Assembly (NCBI RefSeq): GCF_029892105.1 | Contig: NZ_JARZAJ010000015.1 | Location: forward strand, 62,001-126,000 | DNA: 64,000 nt | Direction: 5' to 3' | Origin: Kitasatospora sp. GP82 | GTDB taxonomy: Bacteria; Actinomycetota; Actinomycetes; Streptomycetales; Streptomycetaceae | In this document: positions 16,712-24,402 of the stretch, piece after piece | Position numbering within the stretch: position 1 is the first letter of the stretch | Layout: each line of letters opens with the position of its first letter | The notes under the pieces: generated by a model | What the model was told of the DNA's origin: nothing | The model's database searches: none | What the model saw: only the letters and a program-made list of their open reading frames with translations | Made by a program: the position numbers and the translations under genes

Positions 16712-18444
16712 GTACCCACCGCTCGCCGTCGCACGGCCACACCCCGAGCCACACCCCGAGCCACACTCCGAGCCCGAGCCCGGAACCCGACCACCGGCCG
16801 AGCGGCCACCCCGACCGGCCTGCCCCCGCGCCCTCGCCTGCTCCCTCCACCGGGCCTGTCACCCCCGGCAGGCATCCCGGGCAGTCGCAGGACGACACTC
16901 CGCACACCCCCGGCCACACGCCCGGCCACACCCCGGGCCACACTCCCGGCAGCGGGGAGACGGAGCCGGGTGGCGGGGACGCCCCGGCCGACGGCGGCGA
17001 CGCGCCGAAGGGCTGGTTCAGGGACTTCGTCGGCAAGACGGGCGACACCATCAAGGAGAAGGGATCCGAGGCCGTCGGCACCTTCGCGGTCGACAAGGCC
17101 AAGGAGGCGATCTTCGGGAAGCCCGACGACGGCTCCGGAGACAAGGGCGGCGGCTCCGGCGAGGGCGGCGGCTCGGGCGAGGGCGGCGGCCCCGAGCAGG
17201 GCGGTGAAGGCTCGGCGATCGGCGCGGTCGGCGGGGCCGTCGCAGGCGTCGGGGCGGCGGTCGGCAACTCGTCCGCCGGCTACCGGACGATGCCCGCCCC
17301 CGGCGGCTCCTACACGGGGCTGGCCTCCGTCTCGGGCGGAAGCTCGGCCTACGGCTGGGCCCAGGCCGCCCCGCAGCCGCCCACGGCTCCGCTCACCGAG
17401 GCGACCCACCCCTCCAGGGACGGTATCGGCGGCATGCTGGACGAGGCCGTCCAGTACGCGCTCGAGAAGTCCGGCCTGATGGACGTGCTGGAGAAGGTCA
17501 CCGGAAACCTCGCGGAGCTGAACGCCGCCGCCGAAGAGTGGCAGGCCCAGGCAAGGGCCGTGCAGTACGTGGCCGAGGCCCTGCGGGGCAACGCCACGAC
17601 CCTGGCCGGGCAGTGGGAGGGCAATGCCTCCGACTCCTTCGGCAACCACATGGGCGAGGTGGTGGAGGCCCTCGACTCCACCGCCGAGGGCATGTTCCAG
17701 ACCGCCCAGATCATCAACTCGGCGGCCCAGGAGTGCGCGCTCGCCGAGGGCATGATCGTCGAGATCATCAGCGAGGCGATCGAGGCCCTGATCGCCTCGC
17801 TCGCCGCCGAGGCGGTGATCGCCATCCTGACGGCGGGTATCGGCCTCATCGCCGACGCGCTGATCACCGAGGCCGAGATCGCGGTCTTCGTCGCCCGTGT
17901 CGCCAAGGTGTCCACGGAGCTGGCCGAGAACCTGGAGAAGATCCTCAAGGCCCTCAAGGAGCTGGGCTCCGCGGTCAAGGCGGTCCGGAAGGTCAAGGAC
18001 GTCAAGAACGCCCTCTCGGAGGTCAAGAAGGTCAAGACCGCGGTCCAGGGCCTGAGGGACTTCGAGCAGGGCGGCAAGGGCGTCGGCGACATGGCCAAGG
18101 ACGCCTGGCGCAACAAGTCGCTCGACGGGGTCGGCGACGGGCTCAAGGACTTCGCGGCCCGAAAGGCCGTCGGCTACGCCGACAAGAAGGGGACGGAGTT
18201 CGCCCAGCAGCAGTTCGACCAGGCCCTCGGCTTCGACGACGGGGCACAGCGGTCCGACGACCTCAGTGTCAAGGGCCTCGCCGGGGCGGCCGGGAAGTCC
18301 GCCTGGGGCGCGGCCAAGGACGGCCTCAAGGACCCGACCAACATCGACGCCGTCAAGGGCGAGCTCGGGCACGACCTCGGGCTGGAGAGCGACCCCACTC
18401 CCTACCGCGTCGACCGCTCCCGGATCGAGCAGGCCTTCGGGTGA
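16708..18444 (+). CDS. WXG100-domain protein with His/Pro repeat N-terminus
   Basis: Probable T7SS substrate of 578 residues. Residues 1-85 are low complexity with HTPS and HTPG tandem repeats, and a Gly/Glu linker reaches to about 170. A WXG100-like helical domain follows with W303-E-G305, then a long Ala-rich amphipathic or hydrophobic helix (about 345-400, EAVIAILTAGIGLIADALI), then a charged Lys-rich segment and a short C-terminal domain ending DPTPYRVDRSRIEQAFG. The start is GTG. The layout resembles large PPE/LXG-like secreted proteins, but no toxin domain is recognised. Any effector role is inference. Confidence 0.75.
   Translation: MSTHRSPSHGHTPSHTPSHTPSPSPEPDHRPSGHPDRPAPAPSPAPSTGPVTPGRHPGQSQDDTPHTPGHTPGHTPGHTPGSGETEPGGGDAPADGGDAPKGWFRDFVGKTGDTIKEKGSEAVGTFAVDKAKEAIFGKPDDGSGDKGGGSGEGGGSGEGGGPEQGGEGSAIGAVGGAVAGVGAAVGNSSAGYRTMPAPGGSYTGLASVSGGSSAYGWAQAAPQPPTAPLTEATHPSRDGIGGMLDEAVQYALEKSGLMDVLEKVTGNLAELNAAAEEWQAQARAVQYVAEALRGNATTLAGQWEGNASDSFGNHMGEVVEALDSTAEGMFQTAQIINSAAQECALAEGMIVEIISEAIEALIASLAAEAVIAILTAGIGLIADALITEAEIAVFVARVAKVSTELAENLEKILKALKELGSAVKAVRKVKDVKNALSEVKKVKTAVQGLRDFEQGGKGVGDMAKDAWRNKSLDGVGDGLKDFAARKAVGYADKKGTEFAQQQFDQALGFDDGAQRSDDLSVKGLAGAAGKSAWGAAKDGLKDPTNIDAVKGELGHDLGLESDPTPYRVDRSRIEQAFG
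16738..16773 (+). repeat. 12-bp coding repeat, three units (HTPS)
   Basis: Three near-identical 12-bp units starting CACACCCCGAGC encode His-Thr-Pro-Ser repeats near the N-terminus of the WXG100 protein. Confidence 0.85.
16903..16950 (+). repeat. 12-bp coding repeat, four units (HTPG)
   Basis: Four 12-bp units (CACACCCCCGGC and variants) encode His-Thr-Pro-Gly repeats in the same N-terminal region. They are related to the HTPS block 130 nt upstream. Confidence 0.85.
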
Positions 18445-18465
18445 GCCTTCGAACCTCGGGCTGAT

Positions 18466-18512
18466 ACGGCGACGGGGGGCACCGTGTTCGTCACGGTGCC
18501 CCCCGTCGCCGT
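18466..18512. terminator. 21-bp perfect bidirectional terminator
   Basis: Arms 18466-18486 and 18492-18512 are perfectly complementary with a 5-nt loop. It separates the convergent stops of the WXG100 protein (18444) and the minus-strand hypothetical gene (18521). Confidence 0.88.
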
Positions 18513-18520
18513 CGGACCGG

Positions 18521-19231
18521 TCAGCCCAGCAGAGCCGACAGCTGCTTCAGGTCATCGTCGCTGTGCATGTTGAGCGCGATCCACGAACCGTCGCTGAACG
18601 TCAGGTCGAGGCGGCGGTTGAACCAGGAGTTGGGAATGTCGCGGCGCAACCCGTAGGTGCCGCGCGGCAGTTCGAGCAAGGGCACGGCCTGGTAGTGCTC
18701 GTGGCGCTCGAACCCCCACTTCCGGCTCAGGAAGAGCATCCGATGTCCGGTGAGCACCAGGGTGAAATCGTCGTGATCGGCCCTGAGCTTCTCACCCGGG
18801 GTGGTCCGTACGGCCTTCCACACCGTCCAGGCGATGCTCTCCTTGCTGCCGCTCCACGAGCCGCCGTGGAACGGCCGCCGGATCGCCCGGTACATCCGCC
18901 GCTCCAGGCGCAGCCCGTAGGGCCGGCGGAACCTCAGGTCGGTGACGAAGATCTCCACGAACCAGCGGGGCAGGAAGTAGGTCCAGATCCCTCGCCAGAC
19001 ACCGCGCAGGAACCTCACGACGGCCCGCACCGGCGCCCACAGGAGATCGTGCTTGGTCTGCTGCGCGTCGAAGTAGAGCGGCAGGAGGTCGTCCAGCGCA
19101 GGCGCGAACACGCCGAGCAGCTGCTCGCCGGGGCGCAGGTGGTGCGCCGCGGTCTGCTGCAGCGCCGGGTGCCCCACGGGGACGGAGGCGAAACCGCCGC
19201 CCCACCCTGGTGCCTGCTGATACGTGCTCAA
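18521..19231 (-). CDS. Hypothetical protein, PH-like C-terminal region
   Basis: I do not recognise the family. The 236-residue protein starts at TTG 19231, with GAGGAGG five nt upstream; the longer in-frame extension lacks coding character. It is rich in aromatic and basic residues in the middle (GIWTYFLPRWFVEIFVTDLRFRR is partly membrane-like). The end (LTGHRMLFLSRKWG..., LDLTFSDGSWIALNMHSDDD) resembles pleckstrin-like or bacterial-PH beta-strand patterns. It faces a T7SS substrate operon across a shared terminator, which may be coincidental. Confidence 0.75.
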   Translation of the reverse strand: MSTYQQAPGWGGGFASVPVGHPALQQTAAHHLRPGEQLLGVFAPALDDLLPLYFDAQQTKHDLLWAPVRAVVRFLRGVWRGIWTYFLPRWFVEIFVTDLRFRRPYGLRLERRMYRAIRRPFHGGSWSGSKESIAWTVWKAVRTTPGEKLRADHDDFTLVLTGHRMLFLSRKWGFERHEHYQAVPLLELPRGTYGLRRDIPNSWFNRRLDLTFSDGSWIALNMHSDDDLKQLSALLG

Positions 19232-19544
19232 ACGAGCCTCCTCGGTCCTGCTGCCACCGACTCGGTACGACGGTTGGTGTACTGGCATTCGATGTACTGG
19301 CATTCGGGATTTCCGGGGGCCCAAGCTACCCCAGCACGACCAGGTGCCGCCCGGGGATCGCCCGCCAACTGCCCGGGCGGGACTCGGCGGTGAGAGAACG
19401 GTGCAGGCTTCTGGTGCGAGGTGTGCCGGATCCGCCACGCCTCGCACCACCGCGCCGCCTTCCGGGCCCACCGGCACTCCCGCGCGGAGGTTCTCCGGCT
19501 GTACGATCGCAGCCGAGTCCGCTACCGACCCGAGGAGGCCAGCC
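19232..19544. other. Divergent promoter region with direct repeat
   Basis: 313 nt between the TTG start of the hypothetical gene and the GTG of the DUF6412 gene. The only clear structure is the direct repeat at 19278-19306. Confidence 0.5.
19278..19306. repeat. 14-bp direct repeat, 15-bp period
   Basis: TGTACTGGCATTCG occurs at 19278-19291 and again at 19293-19306. A period of 1.5 helical turns upstream of 19231 makes it a candidate operator or -35-overlapping site for the minus-strand gene. No known regulator is matched. Confidence 0.7.
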
Positions 19545-19838
19545 GTGCAGTTCATCGCCGTACTGCTCGGCCTGCTGCGGGTGTTGACGGGCGAGCTGCT
19601 GCTCGGGCCCGCCGGACTGACGGCCGTTGCCGCCGCCGCGACCCTGGTACTGCTGGCCGCCGTCGCGGCCGGCGTCCTGGCGGGCCGCCGACGGCTCGGG
19701 GCCCGGGCCCCGGCTCTCGTACGCTCCGCAACCCTGCGCAGGCGCGCCTTGCGGACGGCCTTCCTCCCGCAGCGTGATCCGGATGCCCGGGGCCGGCGTC
19801 GGCCCAGGGCGCCGGGCGCGGCCCCGGCGGCCGCGTAA
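19545..19838 (+). CDS. DUF6412-type small membrane protein
   Basis: A 97-residue protein with two hydrophobic helices (about 3-24 and 27-47) and a basic tail containing FLPQRDPDARGRRRPRAPG, the hallmark I associate with DUF6412. GTG at 19545 has GAGGAGG six nt upstream. It precedes the YidC paralogue by 81 nt on the same strand, an association seen in other streptomycetes, so a membrane-insertion-related role is possible. Family assignment is from memory of the motif. Confidence 0.72.
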   Translation: MQFIAVLLGLLRVLTGELLLGPAGLTAVAAAATLVLLAAVAAGVLAGRRRLGARAPALVRSATLRRRALRTAFLPQRDPDARGRRRPRAPGAAPAAA

Positions 19839-19919
19839 CCCCCGCTGCTCCCAACGGCCCCACGCGGCCGCCCTCCGCCGACCTCTCATGCCACGAGACC
19901 CCGGAGGGCTCGCTCCACC

Positions 19920-20450
19920 ATGTCCGTTCTCACCGTGCTCGACCCGGCCGTGGGCCTGGCCCACGACGCCGTCGCCGCCCTCGCCACCGTGCTGCCGACC
20001 GCACTCGCGATCGTCGTCTTCACCGTCTGCGTACGGCTCGCACTGCATCCGCTCGCCCGGGCCGCCGCGCGCGGCGAGAAGGCCCGGCTGCGGCTGGCGC
20101 CGCAGATCGCCGAGCTGAAGCGCAAGCACGCCAGGGATCCGGAGAAGTTCCAGGCGGCGATGGCCGAGCTGTACCGCGCCGAGAAGGCGTCGCCGTTCAC
20201 GGGCTGTCTGCCGATGCTGGCGCAGGCGCCGTTCCTCTCGGTGATGTACCGCCTGTTCACCACCCGGGGCGACCTGCTGCACCACACCGCCTTCGGTGTC
20301 CCGCTGGGGCTGCACGTCGGCTCGGCCCACGGCCCGGGCCGGCTGCTGGTCTTCGGCCTGCTGTACGCCGCCCTGGCCGCCGTCGGCTACCTGTCGTTCC
20401 GGCGGGCCCGACGGACGGCGCCGGACCCGACGGCCCCGGTGCGGCGCTGA
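19920..20450 (+). CDS. YidC/Oxa1-family insertase paralogue, N-terminal part
   Basis: Short actinobacterial YidC/Oxa1-type membrane insertase. TM1 is at about 20-42 (ALAIVVFTVCVRLALHPLARA), then the cytosolic coiled hairpin (APQIAELKRKHARDPEKF), then GCLPMLAQAPFLSVMYRLFTT and LLVFGLLYAALAAVGYLSF. The frame stops at 20450 just where the final TM segment of the family should follow. That segment is present in the -1 frame (next entry). The gene is therefore frameshifted, split, or translated through a programmed shift. A sequencing error is the simplest alternative. Confidence 0.8.
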   Translation: MSVLTVLDPAVGLAHDAVAALATVLPTALAIVVFTVCVRLALHPLARAAARGEKARLRLAPQIAELKRKHARDPEKFQAAMAELYRAEKASPFTGCLPMLAQAPFLSVMYRLFTTRGDLLHHTAFGVPLGLHVGSAHGPGRLLVFGLLYAALAAVGYLSFRRARRTAPDPTAPVRR

Positions 20451-20611
20451 TGCCGTACCTCTCGTTCGGCACCGTGCTCTTCGCCGCGCTGGTCCCGCTG
20501 GCGGCGGGGATCTACCTGCTCACCACCACCGCCTGGAGCTTCGCCGAGCGCGCCTGGTTGCACCGGGAGCGGGGCGCCGGTCAGCCCTTGGCGGTCCAGC
20601 CCGCCAGGTAG
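20450..20611 (+). CDS. YidC C-terminal part in the -1 frame
   Basis: The 53-codon frame starts MPYLSFGTVLFAALVPL and continues AAGIYLLTTTAWSFAERAWL, the typical last TM segment of YidC paralogues. Its ATG overlaps the upstream TGA (TGATG). Read upstream in this frame, the sequence is GPGAALMPYLSFG, which joins smoothly to the family pattern. It could also be a translationally coupled second polypeptide. The end overlaps the 3' end of the adenosine deaminase gene by 31 nt. Confidence 0.7.
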   Translation: MPYLSFGTVLFAALVPLAAGIYLLTTTAWSFAERAWLHRERGAGQPLAVQPAR

Positions 20612-21627
20612 CTGTCGATCTCGCCGGTCAGCCGGGCCTTGCCGCTCTCGTCCAGGAACGACGCCTCGACGGCGTTCCTGGCGAGGGCGGCGACTCCGGT
20701 CTCGTCCAGGTCGAGCAGGCGCGCGGCGACGGCGTACTCGGTGTTGAGGTCGGTGCCGAACATCGGCGGGTCGTCGCTGTTGACGGTGACCAGCAGGCCG
20801 GCGTCCACCATCTGCCTGATCGGGTGCTCCTCGATCCGCTCGACGGCCCGGGTGGCGATGTTGGAGGTCGGGCAGACCTCCAGCGGGATGCGGTGCTCGC
20901 CGAGGTGGTCGAGCAGCGCCGGGTCCTTGACCGCCTGGGTTCCGTGGCCGATCCGCTCGGCGCCCAGGGCGCGCAGCGCGTCCCAGACCGTCTCGGGCCC
21001 GGTGGTCTCACCGGCGTGCGGGACACTGCGCAGACCGGCCGCGCGGGCGCGGTCGAAGTACGGCTTGAACTGCGGGCGCGGCACGCCGATCTCGGGCCCG
21101 CCGAGGCCGAAGCTGACCAGGCCCTCGGGCGCGAGGTCGACGGCGAGGCGTGCGGTCTCCTCGGCGGCGGCGAGCCCGGCCTCGCCGGGGATGTCGAAGC
21201 ACCAGCGCAAGACGACGCCGAGCTCCTTCTCGGCCGCCTTCCTGGCGTCCTCGATCGCCTCCATGAAGGCGACGTCCGGGATGCCCCGGCTGACCGAGGA
21301 GTACGGGGTGACGGTCAGCTCGGCGTAGCGGATCTGCTGGCGCGCCATGTCCTCGGCCACGCCGTACGTCAGCGCGCGGACGTCCTCGGCGTCCCTGATC
21401 AGGTCGACCACGCTCAGGTAGACCTCGACGAAGTGCGCGAAGTCGGTGAAGGTGAAGTACTCGGCGAGCGCCTGCGGGTCGGTCGGCACCCTGGACTTGC
21501 CCGCGTGGCGCGCGGCCAGCTCGGCGACCACCCGGGGCGAGGCCGAACCGACGTGGTGCACGTGCAGTTCCGCCTTCGGCATCCCCGCGATGAACGCCTC
21601 GATCCCGCTCCTGGCCTCAGCCACCAC
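20581..21627 (-). CDS. add: Adenosine deaminase family protein
   Basis: Metal-dependent deaminase of 348 residues converting adenosine (or a related adenine nucleoside) to the inosine form. Zn ligands and active-site motifs are KAELHVHHVGS, the His in SVPHAGE with its catalytic Glu, ERIGHGTQ and VTVNSDDPPMFGT. The start is GTG 21627 or 21624, with GGAG upstream. The HVHHVGS variant (rather than HxHLDG) is typical of one actinobacterial subgroup. Aminodeoxyfutalosine deaminase is the main alternative function. Confidence 0.88.
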   Translation of the reverse strand: MVAEARSGIEAFIAGMPKAELHVHHVGSASPRVVAELAARHAGKSRVPTDPQALAEYFTFTDFAHFVEVYLSVVDLIRDAEDVRALTYGVAEDMARQQIRYAELTVTPYSSVSRGIPDVAFMEAIEDARKAAEKELGVVLRWCFDIPGEAGLAAAEETARLAVDLAPEGLVSFGLGGPEIGVPRPQFKPYFDRARAAGLRSVPHAGETTGPETVWDALRALGAERIGHGTQAVKDPALLDHLGEHRIPLEVCPTSNIATRAVERIEEHPIRQMVDAGLLVTVNSDDPPMFGTDLNTEYAVAARLLDLDETGVAALARNAVEASFLDESGKARLTGEIDSYLAGWTAKG

Positions 21628-21662
21628 ACACTCTCCTTCGCACAGCTGTCAGATCCTGCATG

Positions 21663-22958
21663 CTAACCGCCCAGTGCAACGGCCACGGTGTGGATCAGCA
21701 ATCCGGCCAGCGCACCGACCACCGTGCCGTTGATCCGGATGAACTGCAGGTCCCGTCCGACGTTGGCCTCGATCTTGCGGGAGGCGTCGTCGGCGTCCCA
21801 GCCTGCCACGGTCTCCGAGATCAGCGAGGTGATCTCGCTCCGGTAGGTCCCCACCACGTACTGGGCGGCGTCCTGCAACCAGCCGTCCGTCTTGGCCTGA
21901 AGCCTCGCGTCGGTGGCGAGTCGCTGCCCGAAGGAGCGCAGGCCGACCGCTATCCGGCGGCGCAGCTCGCTGTGCTCGTCCTCGGCGGCACTCATCACCA
22001 GTGTGCGGACGGCGGCCCAGGAGGAGGCGATCAGGTCCTGCACCTCGGGGCGGGCGAGCAGATCGGCCTTGGCACGCTCGACTCTGGCGATGGTCGCGGG
22101 GTCGTGCTGAAGCTCGGTGGCGAAGTCGGCGAGGAAGTTGTCGATCGCGCCCCGGGCGGGGTGCTGCGGGTCGTCCCGGATGTCGGTGACGAAGCGCATC
22201 AGCTCCTTGTAGACCCGCTCGCCCACCTGATGGTCGATGAACTTGGGCGTCCAGCCGGGCGTGCGCTGGGTGACGCGCTGGATGACCTCCTCGTGGTTCT
22301 CGGTCAGCCAGTCGTGCACGCGGACGGCGACCAGGTCGACCACGCCCCGGTGGCCGCCGTCCGAGACCACCTTGCCGAGCAGGCGTCCGGCCGGTTCGGC
22401 GACCGAGGTGGCGGCGGCCCGCCTGCTCACCGCCTCGGCCACCACCGCCTGGACGTCGTCGTCGCGCAGCACTGCGAGGACGCCGCGAATGGCGGCCGCC
22501 GCCTCCCTGGTGACGCGTTCGGCGCTGCCCGGCGCGGCCAGCCACTCGCCGAGACGCCGGGCGATCCCGATCGCGGCGAGGCGCTCGCGCACCACCGCAC
22601 CCGAGAGGAAGTTGTCGCCGACGAAGTCACCCAGCGATTGGCCGAAGGCGTCCTTCTTGGTCGGGATGATCGCGGTGTGCGGGATCGGCAGTCCGAACGG
22701 GCGGCGGAACAGCGCGGTCACGGCGAACCAGTCGGCCAGCGCACCGACCATCCCCGCCTCGGCCGCCGCCGCGACATAGCCCGCCCAGGCACCGGCCCCG
22801 GCCGCCTGCGCCCAGGTGGCCAGGCCGAACACCACCGTCGCGAAGGCCAGCAGGCCGGTCGCAATCGTCTTCATCCGCCGGACACCCCGGCGCTTGACCT
22901 CGTCGGCCGCGGTGAAGCTGACCCCGGAGGCCGTCCTGACCCTCTCTTCGACGCTCAC
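21663..22958 (-). CDS. DUF445 family membrane protein
   Basis: A 431-residue protein of the DUF445 (YjiN-like) family. The N-terminal TM helices lie at about 30-50 and 55-78 and contain GMVGALADWFAVTALFRRPFGLPIPHT, whose core is the family signature. The long helical middle is followed by a C-terminal TM (NGTVVGALAGLLIHTVAVAL). The start is GTG 22958. It lies 35 nt upstream of add on the same strand and may be co-transcribed. Function is unknown; an envelope role is likely. Confidence 0.88.
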   Translation of the reverse strand: MSVEERVRTASGVSFTAADEVKRRGVRRMKTIATGLLAFATVVFGLATWAQAAGAGAWAGYVAAAAEAGMVGALADWFAVTALFRRPFGLPIPHTAIIPTKKDAFGQSLGDFVGDNFLSGAVVRERLAAIGIARRLGEWLAAPGSAERVTREAAAAIRGVLAVLRDDDVQAVVAEAVSRRAAATSVAEPAGRLLGKVVSDGGHRGVVDLVAVRVHDWLTENHEEVIQRVTQRTPGWTPKFIDHQVGERVYKELMRFVTDIRDDPQHPARGAIDNFLADFATELQHDPATIARVERAKADLLARPEVQDLIASSWAAVRTLVMSAAEDEHSELRRRIAVGLRSFGQRLATDARLQAKTDGWLQDAAQYVVGTYRSEITSLISETVAGWDADDASRKIEANVGRDLQFIRINGTVVGALAGLLIHTVAVALGG

Positions 22959-23034
22959 CCCGACAGTCTGCCCCGACGCCCCCGCCGCAGAGCCCTCCAG
23001 CCCACCGAGTCGGGATCACACCGGGGTTTCCCCG

Positions 23035-23064
23035 TACGGGATCCACGGGGAACCTGCGGTTGCT
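23035..23064 (-). terminator. Terminator after the dehydrogenase-GT2 operon
   Basis: GGTTTCCCCGT at 23035-23045 pairs with ACGGGGAACC at 23055-23064 with one bulged T, 27 nt beyond the minus-strand stop at 23092. Confidence 0.55.
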
Positions 23065-23091
23065 TTCACGGACGCGCGGACCCTGCGGTCT

Positions 23092-24402
23092 TCAGGGGAC
23101 TGGTCGGCCTCCGCCGCCCAGGACGATGTGGCGTACGCCCGCCCAGCGGGACGGGTCGGTCACCCGGCGGCCGTCCAGCAGGACGCGGACGGACGGGAAG
23201 TCCGCCGCCGACAGTTCGCGGTACTCGGGGTGGTCGGCCTGGACCACCAGGGCCGTCACCGGCTCGTCCCGGTGGGGCGGCAGTCCGAGTGCCGTCAACT
23301 CCGCCTCCGTGTACAGCGGGTCGCTGACGTACGGCACGGCTCTGGCCGCCCGCAGTGCCTCGACGAGCGGGAAGACGCCCGAGTACGCGGTCTCCTTGAC
23401 CCCGCCCCGGTAGGAGGCGCCGAGCACCCGCACCCCGACCCCGGACAGCGGGCCGAGCGCACCCTCCAGCAGCCCGACCGCGTACGCGGGCACGGTCTCG
23501 TTGGCCTCCCGCGCGGCCCGGACCACGCTCGCGTGCGGGTCGTTCCACAGATAGAGCCTGGGGTAGACCGGAATGCAGTGGCCGCCGACGGCGATGCCCG
23601 GCCGGTGCAGATGGCTGTACGGCTGCGAGTTGCACGCCTCGATCACGGCCGCGAGGTCGACCCCGCAGCGGTCGGCGAAGCGCGCGAACTGGTTGACCAG
23701 CGCGATGTTGACGTCCCGGTAGGTGGTCTCGGCCAGCTTGGCGAACTCGGCGGCCTCCGCCGAGCCGAGGTCCCAGACGCCGTTGCCGCGCGGCAGGTCG
23801 GGCCTCGGGTCGAAGTCGAGCACCGACTGGTAGAACTCGATGCCCTGCCGGGCCGAGCGCTCGTCCACCCCGCCGACCAGTTTGGGGTAGCGGCGCAGAT
23901 CGGCGAAGACCCGTCCGGTACGGACCCGTTCGGGGCTGAAGACGAGCCCGAAGTCCCGTTCGGCCGACAGGCCCGAACCGGCCTCCAGACGGCTGGCCCA
24001 GCGTCCCCGGGTGCTGCCGACCGGCAGGGTGGTCTCGTAGCTGACCAGGGTGCCCCGGCACAGCCCGGCCGCGACCGCGTCGGTGGCGGCGTCCAGCAGG
24101 GAGAAGTCCGGTGTGCCGTCCGCGCCGGTGACCAGCGGGACGACGATCACCACAGCGTCCGCCCCCGCGACGGCCGCCGCCGTGTCGGTGGTGGCCGTGA
24201 GCCGCCCGTCGGCCACCACCTGCTTGAGCCGCTCGGCGAGTTCGGCCTCGCGCGGGAAGGGCGGGCGGCCGTCGTTGACCGTCCGGACCACCTCGGGTGC
24301 GATGTCCGCACCGGTGACGCGGTGGCCCTTCCCGGCGTACTGCACCGCCAGCGGCAGGCCGATCTTCCCCAGCCCGACCACGCAGATGTCCATCCCGCTC
24401 AC
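23092..24402 (-). CDS. UDP-sugar (UDP-glucose/UDP-ManNAc) dehydrogenase
   Basis: An NAD-dependent nucleotide-sugar dehydrogenase of 436 residues making a UDP-uronic acid. The N-terminal Rossmann motif is VVGLGKIGLPLAVQYA; the middle domain has GSAEAAEFAKLAETTYRDVN; the catalytic Cys is in GGHCIPVYP; the C-terminal UDP-binding domain follows. The GTG start overlaps the upstream GT2 stop by 4 nt, so the pair is translationally coupled and probably supplies and transfers a uronic acid into a cell-wall or exopolysaccharide. Whether the substrate is Glc, GlcNAc or ManNAc cannot be decided. Confidence 0.9.
   Translation of the reverse strand: MSGMDICVVGLGKIGLPLAVQYAGKGHRVTGADIAPEVVRTVNDGRPPFPREAELAERLKQVVADGRLTATTDTAAAVAGADAVVIVVPLVTGADGTPDFSLLDAATDAVAAGLCRGTLVSYETTLPVGSTRGRWASRLEAGSGLSAERDFGLVFSPERVRTGRVFADLRRYPKLVGGVDERSARQGIEFYQSVLDFDPRPDLPRGNGVWDLGSAEAAEFAKLAETTYRDVNIALVNQFARFADRCGVDLAAVIEACNSQPYSHLHRPGIAVGGHCIPVYPRLYLWNDPHASVVRAAREANETVPAYAVGLLEGALGPLSGVGVRVLGASYRGGVKETAYSGVFPLVEALRAARAVPYVSDPLYTEAELTALGLPPHRDEPVTALVVQADHPEYRELSAADFPSVRVLLDGRRVTDPSRWAGVRHIVLGGGGRPVP

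Noticed and set aside
20296..21666. 456-codon plus-strand frame through adenosine deaminase
   Set aside because: Shadow of the minus-strand add gene, whose zinc and catalytic motifs are complete.
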